IMG/VR virus record: IMGVR_UViG_3300002334_000196
Location: 1-55,459 of that record
DNA length: 55,459 nt
Reading direction: 5' to 3' (one strand)
From: a virus
Shown here: one piece after another, positions 49,037 to 55,459 of the stretch
How positions within the stretch are numbered: the first letter of the stretch is position 1
Layout of the letters: each line of letters opens with the position of its first letter
Translations under genes and position numbers: made by a program
The notes under the pieces: model-generated
The model's input: the letters and a program-made list of their open reading frames with translations, nothing else
Database searches by the model: none
Told to the model about the DNA's origin: nothing

Positions 49037-50256
49037 TGTCACAGCACGAAGGTAAACTCCTATACAAGCGCGACACCAAGGGCAAGACCCGCATCTGGCT
49101 CATGGAAATTCGCGCCGATGGCAAAGCCCACCGCACCGTATCCGGTCTGGCAGATGGCAAGCAAATCACAACCGGTTGGACTGAATGCGAGCCGAAGAAT
49201 GTCGGCAAAGCAAACGCCACGACTGAGGTCACGCAAACCGCTGCCGAAGTTGATGCCAAGTACGAAGTCAACCTCGATAAAGGTTACGTCTGGGATGAGA
49301 ACGATCTCGATACTGTGACGATCTTCAAACCGATGCTGGCGCAGAAGTATTCTGACTTTGTGAAGAATCCGAAGAAGACTTTGGATTTTGAAGCTGGGGT
49401 ATTCTCTCAACCGAAACTCGATGGTATTCGTTGTATCGCAAAGATGGTTGATGGCGAAGTCACCCTTTGGACACGCACCGGCAAAGCACTGGTCGGTGTT
49501 CCGCATATTGCTGAATCTCTAAAACCTCTGTTCAAAACATCTGAAATGGTATTGGATGGTGAGCTATACAATCACGAACTGAAAGATGACTTCAATCAAA
49601 TCACATCAATGGTTAAAAAATTGAAGCCAACCGAAGACGATCTGGCAAAATCAAAAGCGCTGGTTCAGTATCACATTTATGATATCTTCACACCGGTAGC
49701 TCCAGATGTGGGTACCTATACTCGCGTTATGAGCATTGGTATTATGATGGATACAGTATTCGGAAAAGGGTTACCACATCCACATATCAAACAGGTTGTA
49801 ACAAAGCAGATGCGCCGTGAGTCCGATATTGACGCCGCGTACATCACATACCTCGACGCAGGTTACGAAGGACAGATGGTTCGTACTAATATGCCATATG
49901 CAAATACCCGCTCTTGGTCACTAATGAAGCGTAAGGAATTCATCGACGGTGAGTTCATCTTAGTTGGATTTGAAGAAGGTAAAGGTAACTGGGCTGGACA
50001 TGCGAAGCGCGTGCTCTTCACGATGGACCCTGATCTGTATTTCGACGAAAAATTGAAAGGTTTTGATGGTGAAGGCAACTTGACTGTCTTCAAAGGAGGC
50101 GTTGTTGGTAGCATGCCAGTCTGCAAGGACCTTCTGGAAAATGCAGACGATTACATCGGCGGCGAGATCACCGTCAATTACTTCCACCCAACCCCAGATG
50201 GAATGCCCCGGTTTCCGCGCGGCACCAAATTCCACAAAGGAAAGAGAGACGACTGA
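49036..50256 (+). CDS. ATP-dependent DNA ligase with WGR-like N terminus
   Basis: A 406-residue ligase. The nucleotidyltransferase motifs are visible: QPKLDGIR (K127 carries AMP), VLDGELYN (motif III), EGQMVR (motif IV) and SLMKRKEF (motif V). The first 80 residues, with KRDTKGKTRIW and WTECEPKN, look like a WGR-type nucleic-acid-binding domain. It seals nicks in replication or recombination. AAGGAAAG precedes the ATG and the start is a TAATG overlap. Placing it in the late arm, not with the replication genes, is unusual. Confidence 0.9.
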   Translation: MSQHEGKLLYKRDTKGKTRIWLMEIRADGKAHRTVSGLADGKQITTGWTECEPKNVGKANATTEVTQTAAEVDAKYEVNLDKGYVWDENDLDTVTIFKPMLAQKYSDFVKNPKKTLDFEAGVFSQPKLDGIRCIAKMVDGEVTLWTRTGKALVGVPHIAESLKPLFKTSEMVLDGELYNHELKDDFNQITSMVKKLKPTEDDLAKSKALVQYHIYDIFTPVAPDVGTYTRVMSIGIMMDTVFGKGLPHPHIKQVVTKQMRRESDIDAAYITYLDAGYEGQMVRTNMPYANTRSWSLMKRKEFIDGEFILVGFEEGKGNWAGHAKRVLFTMDPDLYFDEKLKGFDGEGNLTVFKGGVVGSMPVCKDLLENADDYIGGEITVNYFHPTPDGMPRFPRGTKFHKGKRDD

Positions 50257-50411
50257 TGGATATTGCAAATCAAATCGTAGCCGGAATCGAACTGATGAAT
50301 TCGCAGGTACACATTGCAGTTCAAGATGGTCTTACCCTCTCTGCGATATCAACCGGTGCTATATTGATTGCGTTCGCCGTAATCCTGCGCCAGTCGCGCA
50401 GCCGCATATGA
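50256..50411 (+). CDS. Small membrane protein, 51 aa
   Basis: It starts in a TGATG overlap with the ligase gene and ends in an ATGA overlap. One hydrophobic helix near the C terminus (about residues 28-44), then an arginine-rich end. It could be a small holin or tail-anchored protein. Confidence 0.6.
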   Translation: MDIANQIVAGIELMNSQVHIAVQDGLTLSAISTGAILIAFAVILRQSRSRI

Positions 50412-50554
50412 TCTGGATTTGGTTCAGACGCGGTGCCACGAGTTGGGAAGCGCAATTTGGGCGTGTGTGCATTTGGATTCCTCGTTGGGAATACTGGTGG
50501 TACGGATGTCGTCCAAGAATTAAAATTACAGACAAAGATGGGAATCTCTCATGA
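50408..50554 (+). CDS. Small tryptophan-rich protein, 48 aa
   Basis: Seven tryptophans in 48 residues, with IWIPRWEYWWYG in the middle. ATGA overlaps on both sides. Unknown function. Confidence 0.6.
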   Translation: MIWIWFRRGATSWEAQFGRVCIWIPRWEYWWYGCRPRIKITDKDGNLS

Positions 50555-50898
50555 GACCAATTGAATTTAAACAAGCCAACCGAAAAATTATCGGTGCCGT
50601 ACTTCCAAATTCGGAAGACCCAAAAGATTATGGTGATCTGCATGTGTTCTTCGATAATGTCAGTGGCACCACAACATCACTATGGAAACCGGAAACCGAA
50701 GACATTAAAGCAATCCTTGAAGGTGGGGCAATCGCATTCCGCATGCAGACACCAGGCGGACAACATCCACCAGTCGCAATCATGACTGCTGTCATCAATG
50801 AAGAAATCTCTGTCAGAGATGATTCGGATGAAGAGCCGGAAAGCAATATTATCAAACCAGCCAAGAAGAAAATACATGTCCCTAAAAAATCTGGCTGA
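50551..50898 (+). CDS. Hypothetical protein, 115 aa
   Basis: Beta-rich N-terminal two thirds and a lysine-rich tail. It starts in an ATGA overlap and its end overlaps the next gene. Not recognised. Confidence 0.6.
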   Translation: MRPIEFKQANRKIIGAVLPNSEDPKDYGDLHVFFDNVSGTTTSLWKPETEDIKAILEGGAIAFRMQTPGGQHPPVAIMTAVINEEISVRDDSDEEPESNIIKPAKKKIHVPKKSG

Positions 50899-51238
50899 TA
50901 ATATCAGCATAAATTGGTCCAAGCAGGTCATGACGATCCGCGCGCCGATGTGTCTTCGTGACGTACAAATTGCCATGAAGAATTCCATGTTCTCTCGCAC
51001 AAAACTGAGAGTAGTAATTTTGAATCACAGTTTTGATTATCTTGAGCAGCGGCGGGGCGCGCCTACAATGCCCCGGCTGGTACTGGACGTTGGCTGGAAA
51101 ATAATCGGTGCGGATTACATCACCGATGCCAAGCACACCATCAATTGGTACGACGACGATACGGGTGAAACTATCTGCCAGCATGTCTTCGAACGCATCC
51201 CTTTGGGATTGAGAAAACCAATAAAAATTGAAAATTAG
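50876..51238 (+). CDS. Hypothetical protein, 120 aa
   Basis: The start at 50876 overlaps the previous gene by 23 nt. The sequence is mixed alpha-beta and basic. Not recognised. It is the last protein gene before the long RNA region, and the promoter at 51241 begins two bases after its stop. Confidence 0.5.
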   Translation: MSLKNLADNISINWSKQVMTIRAPMCLRDVQIAMKNSMFSRTKLRVVILNHSFDYLEQRRGAPTMPRLVLDVGWKIIGADYITDAKHTINWYDDDTGETICQHVFERIPLGLRKPIKIEN

Positions 51239-51240
51239 TG

Positions 51241-51269
51241 TTGACTCCCTGATTTCCTTCACGTATAAC
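51241..51269 (+). promoter_or_regulatory. Strong sigma70-like promoter for the large non-coding RNA
   Basis: TTGACT, a 17-nt spacer, then TATAAC. The predicted start site near 51276 is 10 nt before the first tetraloop hairpin. Confidence 0.65.
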
Positions 51270-51275
51270 GGATAA

Positions 51276-52660
51276 ATCAAAGCGCGTTACTTCGGTAACA
51301 AGCTAAGTGTAGATAGCAGACTAGGACCTGGGGGCAGTACCCAGCATCTCCACCACAAACACACTCTAAGCTGGCTGATACCCGCTGACCGGTTTTCGTA
51401 ACTACCCTGTATCAGCAGGATGAGAAAATTGAGTGTGTTTATGATGGGGATGAAATAGGATCGACTGGTTGTGAATGATATTGAGTTGTCTTTGATTATG
51501 GCGAGAACGCACACGTTAAATGCAAATGATAACGTAAAAATTGAAATGGAACTTGCAATTGCCGCGTAAGCGTCAACCATAGTTACCATGGAATGGGTTC
51601 GAAGATGGAAAAGGACCTGGAAACAGAAATCTTCATAAATTATACCGAGTGATCTGCAGATACAGATTACGGACTGAAACAGAACCGACGATCAAAAGTC
51701 GGGTGCTCAGTAAGTCAAGAGAGAGGGTTACGACCTCGCCTCGGTGCCAGTTAACGGGCAAACCCTCCCTGATAGGGCATGCATGCGATGGTAGGAGAAT
51801 CCCCTACTTGTCCGACCAGAATATCAAGGTTTCCTATCATGACAATAGTCTAGGAACGGTAAGCGAACGAAACTTATAGGCGCGCGTCTCTTAACGTGTG
51901 ATAACTAGAGCTGAAAACAACGGCAGAGCGAAAGCTCAGCACCTTGACCACAAAGACCGCTCGACCATCCTCCCACGGATGCCGGACGGAAAAGGATAAA
52001 CGTCCCTCTAAAAAGAAGATATCTGATGGAGATAGCGGCAACTCTGGAAACGGTCGCTTGAATTCGGAGCCGCTAACTCAGCCCGGCAGGGCGTATGCTA
52101 CACGAGAGAGCGTGCGAAGCAGACAAAACTAGCCGGTAATAAGCACACCCTCCGATGCTAATACACGATGCAGCTAAACTTCGTGTGACTTACGTTCGGT
52201 GGAGAGCAACCGGCAAATAGCCTCGTCACCTTAATTGGCGTGACTTGTGGGTGGAAGAGTAACCCTCGATAGACAATTGAACAAATGCCCTTGGTCGCGC
52301 TTGGGCTGACTTCGGGAGGTGGAAAGAACCTCCCTACAAATTCAGTTTGGATTGTTGCTCTTTAAGTTTAGTATAATGGAGAGCGCCGGACGGTAAATTA
52401 GCCACTAGTAAATCGGTGTTCCCTAAGGCTAAACACTTCTGGTAATCACCCAGAGGTGCCGACATAATCGCTTGATACCGATTATCTGTGGAGCCATCGC
52501 GAGGCAATTTTACGTCACGGAGTCCATCATAGGAATAGGAAGGTCCCGCAACTCAAAGAAATGGCGGGTGTATTGTTCTCTTAGGAGTTAATGACCTGAG
52601 GAATAAGCCGGAGCTGAGATTCATTACTTGCTTCCTGGGAGAAACTTGGCTCCCTGCCTA
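51276..52660 (+). ncRNA. Candidate giant structured non-coding RNA (GOLLD/ROOL-like?)
   Basis: About 1.4 kb with no credible ORF but many perfect complementary segments. Examples: GTTAC-TTCG-GTAAC (51286-51299); AAACACACTC (51357-51366) with GAGTGTGTTT (51431-51440), enclosing GCTGATAC (51374-51381) with GTATCAGC (51409-51416); GAGGGTT (51723) with AACCCTC (51761); TGATAGG (51770) with CCTATCA (51833); GAGC-GAAA-GCTC (51926-51937); AGCGGC (52034) with GCCGCT (52069); GCCC-GGCA-GGGC (52081); GGGAGGT (52314) with ACCTCCC (52328); and ATAATCG (52464) with CGATTAT (52479). Nested stems and UUCG or GNRA loops suggest a folded RNA. Giant phage RNAs such as GOLLD and ROOL are known next to tRNA arrays, as here. 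The exact family and 3' end are not known. Confidence 0.7.
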
Positions 52661-52684
52661 TGCGAAACAACAAATGGAGAAGAA

Positions 52685-52909
52685 ATGCGAATTTTTAAAA
52701 CAATTCTGTTGACTATCCTATTAACCGGATGCTATAGTGCAGCCTACGCCAGGTCCAGCATTAATATGGGACCCAATGAACGTGTCGTCGTAATTCACAA
52801 CGGTTCGTCTCATGAAATCATAACTGATCGCTACAACAACGTGACGATCAATATCAAACGTCTTCCGACTCGGAGGACTAAACACAGACGCAAAAGGACA
52901 CGAAAATGA
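52685..52909 (+). CDS. Small lipoprotein, 74 aa
   Basis: GGAGAAG precedes the ATG at 52685. The signal peptide ends in the lipobox LTGC (C16). The mature part is basic, with an R/K-rich tail. It follows directly behind the RNA candidate and overlaps the next gene by ATGA. Confidence 0.6.
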   Translation: MRIFKTILLTILLTGCYSAAYARSSINMGPNERVVVIHNGSSHEIITDRYNNVTINIKRLPTRRTKHRRKRTRK

Positions 52910-53265
52910 AAATTCTATCGATCATAGCTACCATTGCTCTGTCCATGATTATGTTGTCTGTGACTCCAGCAACCGCTGCGCCAACTTGCGGTACTCACGA
53001 TCTGATTGCATCAACTCTCGAAAAACAATATAACGAAGTTGCTGTGCATCGTGGTCTGACTCCCAAAGGCACAATGGTTGAAGTATTTGCTTCGAAAGCT
53101 GGAACGTTCACTGTAGTCGTAACCATACCAACTGGAATGAGTTGCCTTGTAACTGCAGGAACTAATTGGCAAGACGTTGAAGCCAATTACTCGCCGAAGG
53201 CACCTGCTAAACCTAGTTCGAATCCGGGCAATGGTAAGTATAAGGCGGACGAACAAACTTTTTAA
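52906..53265 (+). CDS. Exported protein, 119 aa
   Basis: A signal peptide (about residues 1-25, cleavage after TAA or TAAP) and a mature domain with MVEVFASKAGTFTVVVT and MSCLVTAGTNW. Two cysteines (C28, C80) may form a disulphide. Similar small exported proteins occur in proteobacteria and their phages without known function. Confidence 0.6.
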   Translation: MKILSIIATIALSMIMLSVTPATAAPTCGTHDLIASTLEKQYNEVAVHRGLTPKGTMVEVFASKAGTFTVVVTIPTGMSCLVTAGTNWQDVEANYSPKAPAKPSSNPGNGKYKADEQTF

Positions 53266-53468
53266 GTTGTAGTCTGATTTCGGTAGCTGGTTCGATCTAG
53301 CACTCTCCCAAACAAAATTTGAATCCCCTCTCAGCCGGTCATGCATCTGCTGGAAGGCCCCTACTTATCCCCTGCCTTATCAGGAAAGGTAAGATGATGT
53401 CGAGAACGTGTCGTTAGAGTGCTTGATGCACGAGGGTATTGGATATTATTGGATGTATTTATGGATAT

Positions 53469-53543
53469 AGCTATGTAGGCAAGAGGTAAGTCAACGCACT
53501 GTTAATGCGCGAAGCGCAGGTTCGATTCCTGCCGTAGCTGCCA
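53469..53543 (+). tRNA. tRNA-Asn (GTT)
   Basis: The acceptor AGCTATG/CGTAGCT pairs with one G-T. The anticodon arm is CGCA-CTGTTAA-TGCG with one mismatch above it. The T arm is GCAGG-TTCGATT-CCTGC, with discriminator G and encoded CCA. Confidence 0.8.
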
Positions 53544-53550
53544 AGTTAAC

Positions 53551-53608
53551 ACACCGGGCACATCACCGGTGGATATGAATGGAGCAGCTCAAGCTGCCGG
53601 GTGTGAAT
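53551..53608 (+). other. Short multi-stem RNA-like element between tRNAs
   Basis: CACACC at the 5' end pairs with GGTGTG at the 3' end. It encloses the self-complementary CACCGGTG and a GCAGC-TCAA-GCTGC hairpin. It looks like a three-way junction, not a tRNA. Confidence 0.35.
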
Positions 53609-53612
53609 ATTA

Positions 53613-53687
53613 GCTAGTGTAGCTTAATGGTAGAGCCAGTAGCTCATAACTACTAAAGTCTTGGTTCGAATCCAGGTTCTAGCACCA
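53613..53687 (+). tRNA. tRNA-Met-type (CAT)
   Basis: The acceptor GCTAGTG with TTCTAGC has one mismatch and one G-T. The anticodon arm AGTAG-CTCATAA-CTACT is perfect. The T arm is CTTGG-TTCGAAT-CCAGG, with discriminator A and encoded CCA. It is one of three CAT tRNAs; it could read Met, or Ile if modified by lysidine. Confidence 0.85.
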
Positions 53688-53701
53688 AAAAGGAAATGAA
53701 T

Positions 53702-53821
53702 ATGAAAAACGCACGTTGGCTGATACTTATTTCAATGATACTCATCGCCTCGGCTATACAGCTTGGCGCAATAATTCCGGTAGAAACAGCATCAGCTAAT
53801 CCTGAATTTATTCTACCTTAA
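53702..53821 (+). CDS. Small exported or membrane protein within the tRNA array, 39 aa
   Basis: AGGAA precedes the ATG at 53702. The product is a signal-peptide-like hydrophobic stretch followed by about 15 residues. No ORF-based evidence beyond this. Confidence 0.5.
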   Translation: MKNARWLILISMILIASAIQLGAIIPVETASANPEFILP

Positions 53822-53828
53822 AGACAAC

Positions 53829-53904
53829 GGGTTTGTAGCTCAAATGGGAGAGCGCCGGATTTGCAATTCGGAGGTTAAGGGTTCGATCCCCTTCTTATCC
53901 ACCA
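53829..53904 (+). tRNA. tRNA-Ala (TGC)
   Basis: The acceptor is GGGTTTG with CTTATCC and has the G3-U70 wobble pair that identifies alanine tRNAs, but also two T-T mismatches. The anticodon arm is CCGGA-TTTGCAA-TTCGG. The T arm AAGGG-TTCGATC-CCCTT is perfect, with discriminator A and encoded CCA. Confidence 0.8.
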
Positions 53905-53907
53905 ATA

Positions 53908-53980
53908 TGGGCGAGTAGATCAATTGGAAGATCGCCGAAACACCCCCGGAGACAGTGGTTCAATTCCACTCCGCCCACAA
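53908..53980 (+). tRNA. tRNA-like element, anticodon undetermined
   Basis: The acceptor TGGGCGA/CCGCCCA, the D arm GATC/GATC and the T arm AGTGG-TTCAATT-CCACT are clear. The anticodon region is only about 20 nt, with a CCG/CGG stem around AAACACCCC and no normal U33. CCA is not encoded. It may be degenerate or unusual. Confidence 0.5.
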
Positions 53981-53988
53981 ACAAATAT

Positions 53989-54064
53989 AGGAGTGTAGCT
54001 CAGTGTGTAGAGCAGCGGATTCCAAACCCGCGTGTCGAGGGTTCGATTCCTTCCCCTCCTGCCA
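53989..54064 (+). tRNA. tRNA-Trp (CCA)
   Basis: The acceptor AGGAGTG with CCCTCCT has one mismatch. The anticodon arm is GCGGA-TTCCAAA-CCCGC. The T arm is GAGGG-TTCGATT-CCTTC, with discriminator G and encoded CCA, as in bacterial tRNA-Trp. Confidence 0.88.
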
Positions 54065-54107
54065 ATTAAGAATTACCGGTTAAAGGCCTCAATCTTTGAC
54101 TGGTATA

Positions 54108-54180
54108 GCACCGAAGCTGAAATGATAGCACCCACGCTAATACAAGTGGGAAGTTTGTGGTTAACCAATATCACCGGTGC
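54108..54180 (+). tRNA. Strongly divergent tRNA-like element
   Basis: GCACCG pairs with CGGTGC at the ends. A short GCT/AGC stem, a perfect CCCAC/GTGGG stem with a 10-nt loop, and GTGGT/ATCAC with an 8-nt loop can be drawn as a cloverleaf. The T loop is not TTCRA-like and no CCA follows. It may be a tRNA relic or a mimic. Confidence 0.35.
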
Positions 54181-54191
54181 GCACATAATTT

Positions 54192-54267
54192 TGTAGGTTA
54201 GCTCAGTTGGTAGAGCAGGGAACCGATAATTCTCAGGTCGCTGGTTCGAGTCCAGCACTTACAACCA
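54192..54267 (+). tRNA. tRNA-Ile (GAT)
   Basis: The acceptor TGTAGGT/ACTTACA has one G-T. The D arm is GCTC/GAGC. The anticodon arm is GGGAA-CCGATAA-TTCTC. The T arm GCTGG-TTCGAGT-CCAGC is perfect, with discriminator A and encoded CCA. Confidence 0.88.
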
Positions 54268-54307
54268 AATCAAGTTACTAGACCTTTAAAACTAGACCAT
54301 ATTTAAG

Positions 54308-54336
54308 TTGACAAGTATCTCTTTACAACTTATGAA
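54308..54336 (+). promoter_or_regulatory. Sigma70-like promoter inside the tRNA array
   Basis: TTGACA, a 17-nt spacer, then TATGAA, ending 15 nt before the initiator-like tRNA. Confidence 0.55.
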
Positions 54337-54351
54337 CATGTAAGTAATTAT

Positions 54352-54431
54352 TGCGGGTTGGAGAAGTCTGGTCTAATCTCACCGGTCTCATAAATCGGAA
54401 ATCGTTGGTTCAAATCCAACACCCGCTACCA
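54352..54431 (+). tRNA. Initiator-like tRNA-fMet (CAT)
   Basis: The six inner acceptor pairs GCGGGT/ACCCGC are perfect while the first pair is T-T, unpaired as in bacterial initiators (C-A there). The D stem is GAGA/TCTC, the anticodon arm is CCGGT-CTCATAA-ATCGG, and the T arm is GTTGG-TTCAAAT-CCAAC. CCA is encoded. The run of three G-C pairs typical of fMet anticodon stems is missing. Confidence 0.8.
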
Positions 54432-54436
54432 AGTTT

Positions 54437-54503
54437 TGAGAGTCCTGTTGGTACAGGCTAGCAGGTTGGCCAACCGAGGATGGTTCGATTCCGTCACTCT
54501 CAA
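54437..54503 (+). tRNA. Short tRNA-like element with aberrant anticodon arm
   Basis: The acceptor TGAGAGT/ACTCTCA is perfect, the D stem CCTG/CAGG is perfect, and the T arm is GATGG-TTCGATT-CCGTC. The anticodon region is the palindrome GGTTGGCCAACC, so a normal 7-nt loop cannot form. Residues 8-9 are missing and CCA is not encoded. It is only 67 nt. Confidence 0.5.
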
Positions 54504-54512
54504 ATTGAATAT

Positions 54513-54588
54513 GTCAGTGTAGCTCAGAGTGTAGAGCATGCTCTTCATACGGGTAAGGTCGGAGTCTCAAACACTCCCATTGACACCA
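54513..54588 (+). tRNA. tRNA with CAT anticodon (Met or Ile2)
   Basis: The acceptor GTCAGTG/CATTGAC has one G-T. The D arm is GCTC/GAGC. The anticodon arm is TGCTC-TTCATAC-GGGTA with wobble pairs. The T arm is GGAGT-CTCAAAC-ACTCC, with discriminator A and encoded CCA. It is the third CAT tRNA in the array. Confidence 0.75.
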
Positions 54589-54709
54589 AAATACATGCTT
54601 CCGCGATGATCCGGGTCCACTGTTCTGTGATGGAATACGACAAGCACATGAATTAACATGTGATGGCAGGGTAGCTCCCAACGTCTACGGACTTCTAATT
54701 ATTACATTT
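54589..54709 (+). other. Spacer with a CACATG/CATGTG hairpin
   Basis: A 6-bp hairpin (54645-54662) with loop AATTAA. Nothing else is convincing. Confidence 0.4.
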
Positions 54710-54786
54710 GGACCGGTACTCAAGTGGTCTAAGAGAGCGGACTTTTAATCCGTCATTCGTGGGTTCAAATCCCACCCGGTCTTCCA
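54710..54786 (+). tRNA. tRNA-Lys (TTT), probable
   Basis: The acceptor GGACCGG/CCGGTCT has a G-T first pair. The anticodon arm is GCGGA-CTTTTAA-TCCGT. The T arm GTGGG-TTCAAAT-CCCAC is perfect and CCA is encoded. The discriminator T and the Ser/Leu-like D loop are unusual for Lys. Confidence 0.75.
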
Positions 54787-54791
54787 AATAC

Positions 54792-54879
54792 GGAGAGTTA
54801 ATCGCACGAGGTGTGACTTGGCCTTGAAAACCAAAGGTGCCTTAACGGGTATGGGGGGCGGGACCTCAGCTCTCTTCCA
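54792..54879 (+). tRNA. tRNA-Ser-like (TGA) with abnormal T arm
   Basis: The acceptor GGAGAGT/GCTCTCT has two G-T pairs. The anticodon loop CTTGAAA sits on TTGGC/ACCAA with one mismatch. Long variable region and encoded CCA. The normal TTCRA T loop is missing and the T-arm region is very G-rich. Confidence 0.6.
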
Positions 54880-54926
54880 TTATAACCGGTCAATTTTGAC
54901 CCACTAAGCGCCCACACCCGGCACAA

Positions 54927-54958
54927 AGTGTCAGAAGTGGCAGGTTACTTCTGACACT
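54927..54958. other. Perfect 12-bp hairpin between tRNA genes
   Basis: AGTGTCAGAAGT (54927-54938) pairs with ACTTCTGACACT (54947-54958) around GGCAGGTT. A second hairpin, TTTAATGG with CCATTAAA, follows (about 54968-55004). No clear T-run; it could be a processing or termination signal. Confidence 0.55.
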
Positions 54959-55066
54959 AATTCTGCTTTAATGGTATGGTGCACCACGTAACACTCCATT
55001 AAAGACGATTTATAATGTTGCCTACAGGCGACACAAACCGAGCTAGTGTATTGTGGAGGCAACAAT

Positions 55067-55219
55067 ATGACCGTATTATCAAAATTAGAATTCCTTGCTT
55101 TCGAGCGCCAAGTGGAAACTACGGATGCAACACCAGAAGCAAAAGCTGCAGTAATACGTGGACGCGAACTGGTTGCCGAGCTGAACGAAAAAGGATTCGT
55201 ATCAGTTAAATTGAATTAA
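55067..55219 (+). CDS. Small protein within the tRNA array, 50 aa
   Basis: GGAGG lies 7 nt before the ATG at 55067, and a TATAAT sits at 55011-55016. The product is helical and charged. Its stop codon overlaps the 5' end of the next tRNA gene, just as the GGQ gene overlaps the tRNA-Cys. Not recognised. Confidence 0.65.
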   Translation: MTVLSKLEFLAFERQVETTDATPEAKAAVIRGRELVAELNEKGFVSVKLN

Positions 55220-55308
55220 GATGATTGGCTGAGTCTGGTTTAAAGCACCGGTCAGTAGTGATCGGAGTCCCCTGCGGGGGACCGTAGGTTCAAATCCTAC
55301 ATCATCTT
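55219..55308 (+). tRNA. Class II tRNA, anticodon undetermined
   Basis: The acceptor AGATGAT/ATCATCT is perfect. The D arm is of the serine type (TGGCTGAGT). The variable arm is GTCCCC/GGGGGAC. The T arm GTAGG-TTCAAAT-CCTAC is perfect. The anticodon stem CCGGT/ATCGG leaves an 8-nt loop CAGTAGTG without U33 at the normal place. CCA is not encoded. Confidence 0.65.
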
Positions 55309-55312
55309 ATAT

Positions 55313-55404
55313 GGAGAGTTGGCTGAGTCAGGCTTAAGGCGTCAGGTTGCTACCTTGATAGACCATTGTGTGTCTCATGGGTTCAAATCCCATACTCTCT
55401 TCCA
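55313..55404 (+). tRNA. tRNA-Ser (GCT)
   Basis: The acceptor GGAGAGT/ACTCTCT has one G-T. The anticodon arm is TCAGG-TTGCTAC-CTTGA. The variable arm is AGAC/GTCT. The T arm ATGGG-TTCAAAT-CCCAT is perfect, with discriminator T and encoded CCA. Confidence 0.85.
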
Positions 55405-55459
55405 ATAGGCAAATGGTGAACCATTTAACCGTCAAATGGTGTACACCGGGACCATCTAA

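Noticed and set aside
51649-52132. Short open frames of 62-76 codons inside the RNA region
   Set aside because: They lack ribosome binding sites, have unlikely composition, and cross the proposed RNA stems.
53280-53330. T-arm-like GGTTCGAT stretch upstream of the tRNA array
   Set aside because: Flanking bases do not pair and no acceptor stem or anticodon arm could be drawn.
55405-55459. Possible start of another tRNA at the window end
   Set aside because: Only a short ATGGT/ACCAT hairpin is visible before the sequence ends.

Overview
This window is a segment of a tailed double-stranded DNA bacteriophage genome. The evidence is a terminase pair, a portal protein, a T7-type family A DNA polymerase, a RuvC-like resolvase, an ATP-dependent DNA ligase, a tRNA array, and very dense packing of small unknown genes with ATGA or TAATG overlaps. 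The host is most likely Gram-negative, because there are lipobox lipoproteins, a Tat-like leader and ordinary AGGAG ribosome binding sites. I cannot name the host or the phage genus from the sequence alone.

Layout. Positions 1-7318 (minus) hold replication and DNA-processing genes: the exonuclease half of a family A polymerase, an A1-like metallophosphoesterase, an N6-adenine methyltransferase-like protein, an HD phosphohydrolase, an SNF2-type helicase, a very small kinase-like protein and a minimal tyrosine recombinase. Positions 7443-12567 (plus) form an island with a primase-polymerase/SF3 helicase fusion, a one-cysteine thioredoxin, a lipoprotein alpha/beta hydrolase, a GGQ release-factor-like protein and a tRNA-Cys. 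Positions 12574-20839 (minus) carry RtcB RNA ligase, a DEDDh exonuclease, a MazG-like protein and an NAD+ salvage pair (nicotinamide phosphoribosyltransferase and NMN adenylyltransferase-Nudix). Positions 20832-34630 (minus) are a belt of about 35 mostly small genes of unknown function. Among them stand out an SPFH-like lipoprotein, a polynucleotide 3'-phosphatase domain and a Spo11/topoisomerase VI-A-like protein.

Positions 34631-35329 are a divergent, AT-rich control region. The plus arm then carries RuvC, TerS and TerL (35330-38270) and an intergenic region dense in GTTAAC words and 31-bp iterons (38271-39650, a candidate origin or partition site). A cluster of small accessory genes follows (39710-43513), then a second repeat-rich intergenic region (43514-44325). 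Beyond it lie the portal, an 895-residue unknown protein and a DNA ligase (44326-51238).

The right end is RNA-dominated. A strong sigma70-like promoter at 51241-51269 is followed by about 1.4 kb with no convincing ORF but packed with perfect hairpins. I read this as a candidate giant structured non-coding RNA, comparable in size and setting to GOLLD or ROOL RNAs. Two small exported proteins and an array of canonical and oddly built tRNAs follow and run to the window edge.

Several functions point the same way: tRNAs, RtcB, a PNKP-type phosphatase and a GGQ protein suggest repair and protection of translation, and the NAD+ module suggests resistance to NAD+-depleting defences. Two recurrent operator-like motifs, TTCTAAGAA and GGTTAA(C/T), often sit between the -35 and -10 boxes of predicted promoters and may define the phage's regulatory circuits.
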